Source: Lysobacterales bacterium
Lineage (GTDB): Bacteria; Pseudomonadota; Gammaproteobacteria; Xanthomonadales; SZUA-36
Assembly (NCBI GenBank): GCA_026193295.1
Contig: JAPHSB010000490.1
Coordinates: 1-5,856 of the forward strand
Length of the DNA: 5,856 bases
Reading direction: 5' to 3'
Shown here: piece by piece, positions 5,539-5,856 of the stretch
Layout of the letters: every line of letters begins with the position of its first letter
Position numbering within the stretch: the stretch's first letter is position 1
Made by a program: the position numbers and the translations under genes
Notes under the pieces: model-generated
Seen by the model: the letters and a program-made list of their open reading frames with translations, nothing else
The model's database searches: none
What the model was told of the DNA's origin: nothing

Positions 5539-5657
5539 GTGGCTCGGAGAGCCACGGGGTTCGACAAATTCGCCGGGAGCGAATTTGGTCGCATGAGCGC
5601 AGCGAATGCGCCCGGAGGGCTGAAACCAGAAATGGTTTCAGACAATCCCTCTCCCCC
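5539..5657 (+). repeat. tRNA-like remnant split by an 80-nt multi-hairpin insert
   Basis: GGGGTTCG (5556-5563) and AATCCCTCTCCCCC (5644-5657), joined, are identical over 22 nt to the tRNA-Gln segment 5441-5462, that is T-stem, T-loop and most of the acceptor strand. Between them lie 80 nt (5564-5643) that begin and end with AC. The insert has a 9-bp hairpin CAAATTCGC-CGGGA-GCGAATTTG (5565-5587), a 5-bp stem CGCAT/ATGCG (5590-5610), and a 9-bp hairpin CTGAAACCA-GAAA-TGGTTTCAG (5620-5641) with a GNRA loop. Just upstream, GTGGCTC-GGA-GAGCCAC (5539-5555) forms a fourth hairpin in the place of an anticodon arm, and GTAGAGCAGC before it resembles a D-arm. No 5' acceptor strand is found, so this is not a working tRNA. 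It could be an inserted repeat, an att-like scar or a structured RNA. Confidence 0.6.
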
Positions 5658-5691
5658 GCGGCTCGATAGTGCCGCTATCAGACCATCCCAC

Positions 5692-5720
5692 GTGAACCGA
5701 TCGCCCCGCTAGCGTAGACT
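5692..5720 (+). promoter_or_regulatory. Possible promoter for the gene at the right edge
   Basis: GTGAAC (5692-5697) and TAGACT (5715-5720) are 17 nt apart and match the sigma70 boxes at 3 and 4 of 6 positions. They lie about 55 nt before the ATG at 5774, after the strong terminator and the repeat, where a promoter is expected. The match is weak and is offered only as a candidate. Confidence 0.3.
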
Positions 5721-5773
5721 ATTGGCTGGAAGCCACTCTTTACGGGTTTGCAGTTCCGAACAGGTGCAGCGCG

Positions 5774-5856
5774 ATGAGTTTTCTCACGATGTTTCGCAAA
5801 TGGAAGGATATCGAGGAATTCGATCCTCGAGCCGTCATTTTTTCCGAAAGAGAGCC
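5774..5856 (+). CDS. 5' end of an unidentified protein gene (partial)
   Basis: The ATG at 5774 is preceded by AGGTG at 5762-5766 with 7 nt spacing, a good ribosome binding site. The frame stays open to the window edge and encodes 27 residues, MSFLTMFRKWKDIEEFDPR followed by AVIFSERE. A short basic and aromatic N-terminal helix leads into what may be a first beta strand (AVIFS). No signal peptide is evident. I cannot assign a family from so little sequence. In-frame Met6 at 5789 is a less likely start because it lacks a ribosome binding site. Confidence 0.6.
   Translation, partial: MSFLTMFRKWKDIEEFDPRAVIFSERE

Noticed and set aside
5408..5596. Small plus-strand frame over the tRNA and hairpins (62 codons)
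   Set aside because: It begins inside the tRNA and crosses the terminator. It has no independent support.
5564..5643. CRISPR-like or integron attC array
   Set aside because: The hairpins are not copies of each other, there are no regularly spaced direct repeats, and no integron core sites or integrase are present.
5178..5645. Minus-strand frame containing GFEPPLAESESAVLPLDDPP
   Set aside because: That peptide is the reverse-strand translation of the tRNA-Gln gene, a well-known annotation artefact. The rest is antisense to rpsI and the hairpin repeat.
5539..5657. A functional second tRNA with a GGA-like loop
   Set aside because: The position before the anticodon would be C instead of U, there is almost no variable region, and no matching 5' acceptor strand is present.

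Overview
The window is a GC-rich stretch (a little over 60% GC by eye) of a gammaproteobacterial chromosome. Monofunctional trpG, trpD and trpC genes, a COQ7-type ubiquinone hydroxylase, a COG3411-type 2Fe-2S ferredoxin and the rplM-rpsI pair point to a Pseudomonas/Xanthomonas/Chromatiales-like lineage. REP-type palindromes with GTAGGA ends fit the same group. Species cannot be told from the sequence.

Positions 1-3276 (+ strand) are the distal part of a tryptophan operon. It holds the last codons of a probable trpE, then trpG, trpD and trpC, tightly packed. An unrecognised secreted or periplasmic protein follows, coupled to trpC by an ATGA overlap. Together trpE/G, trpD and trpC convert chorismate to indole-3-glycerol phosphate. 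The fifth protein has no evident part in that pathway.

Positions 3273-4374 hold coq7 on the minus strand, tail-to-tail with the secreted protein gene and head-to-head with the ferredoxin gene. Two different palindromic repeat families flank coq7. At its 3' end an inverted REP pair supplies the TAG stop codons of both convergent genes. At its 5' end three copies of a GGGGTCAGAG-type repeat fill nearly all of the 98 bp separating it from the ferredoxin gene, including the place where a coq7 ribosome binding site would lie.

Positions 4375-5506 are a translation unit: a sigma70-like promoter nested inside the hairpin that terminates the upstream gene, then rplM (L13), rpsI (S9), tRNA-Gln(CUG) only 22 nt after rpsI, and a very strong intrinsic terminator.

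Positions 5507-5773 have no gene. They hold a row of four perfect or near-perfect hairpins and a 22-nt exact copy of the 3' part of the tRNA-Gln gene, split in its T-loop by an 80-nt structured insert. This is the most unusual object in the window. A new open reading frame with a good ribosome binding site starts at 5774 and runs off the end.
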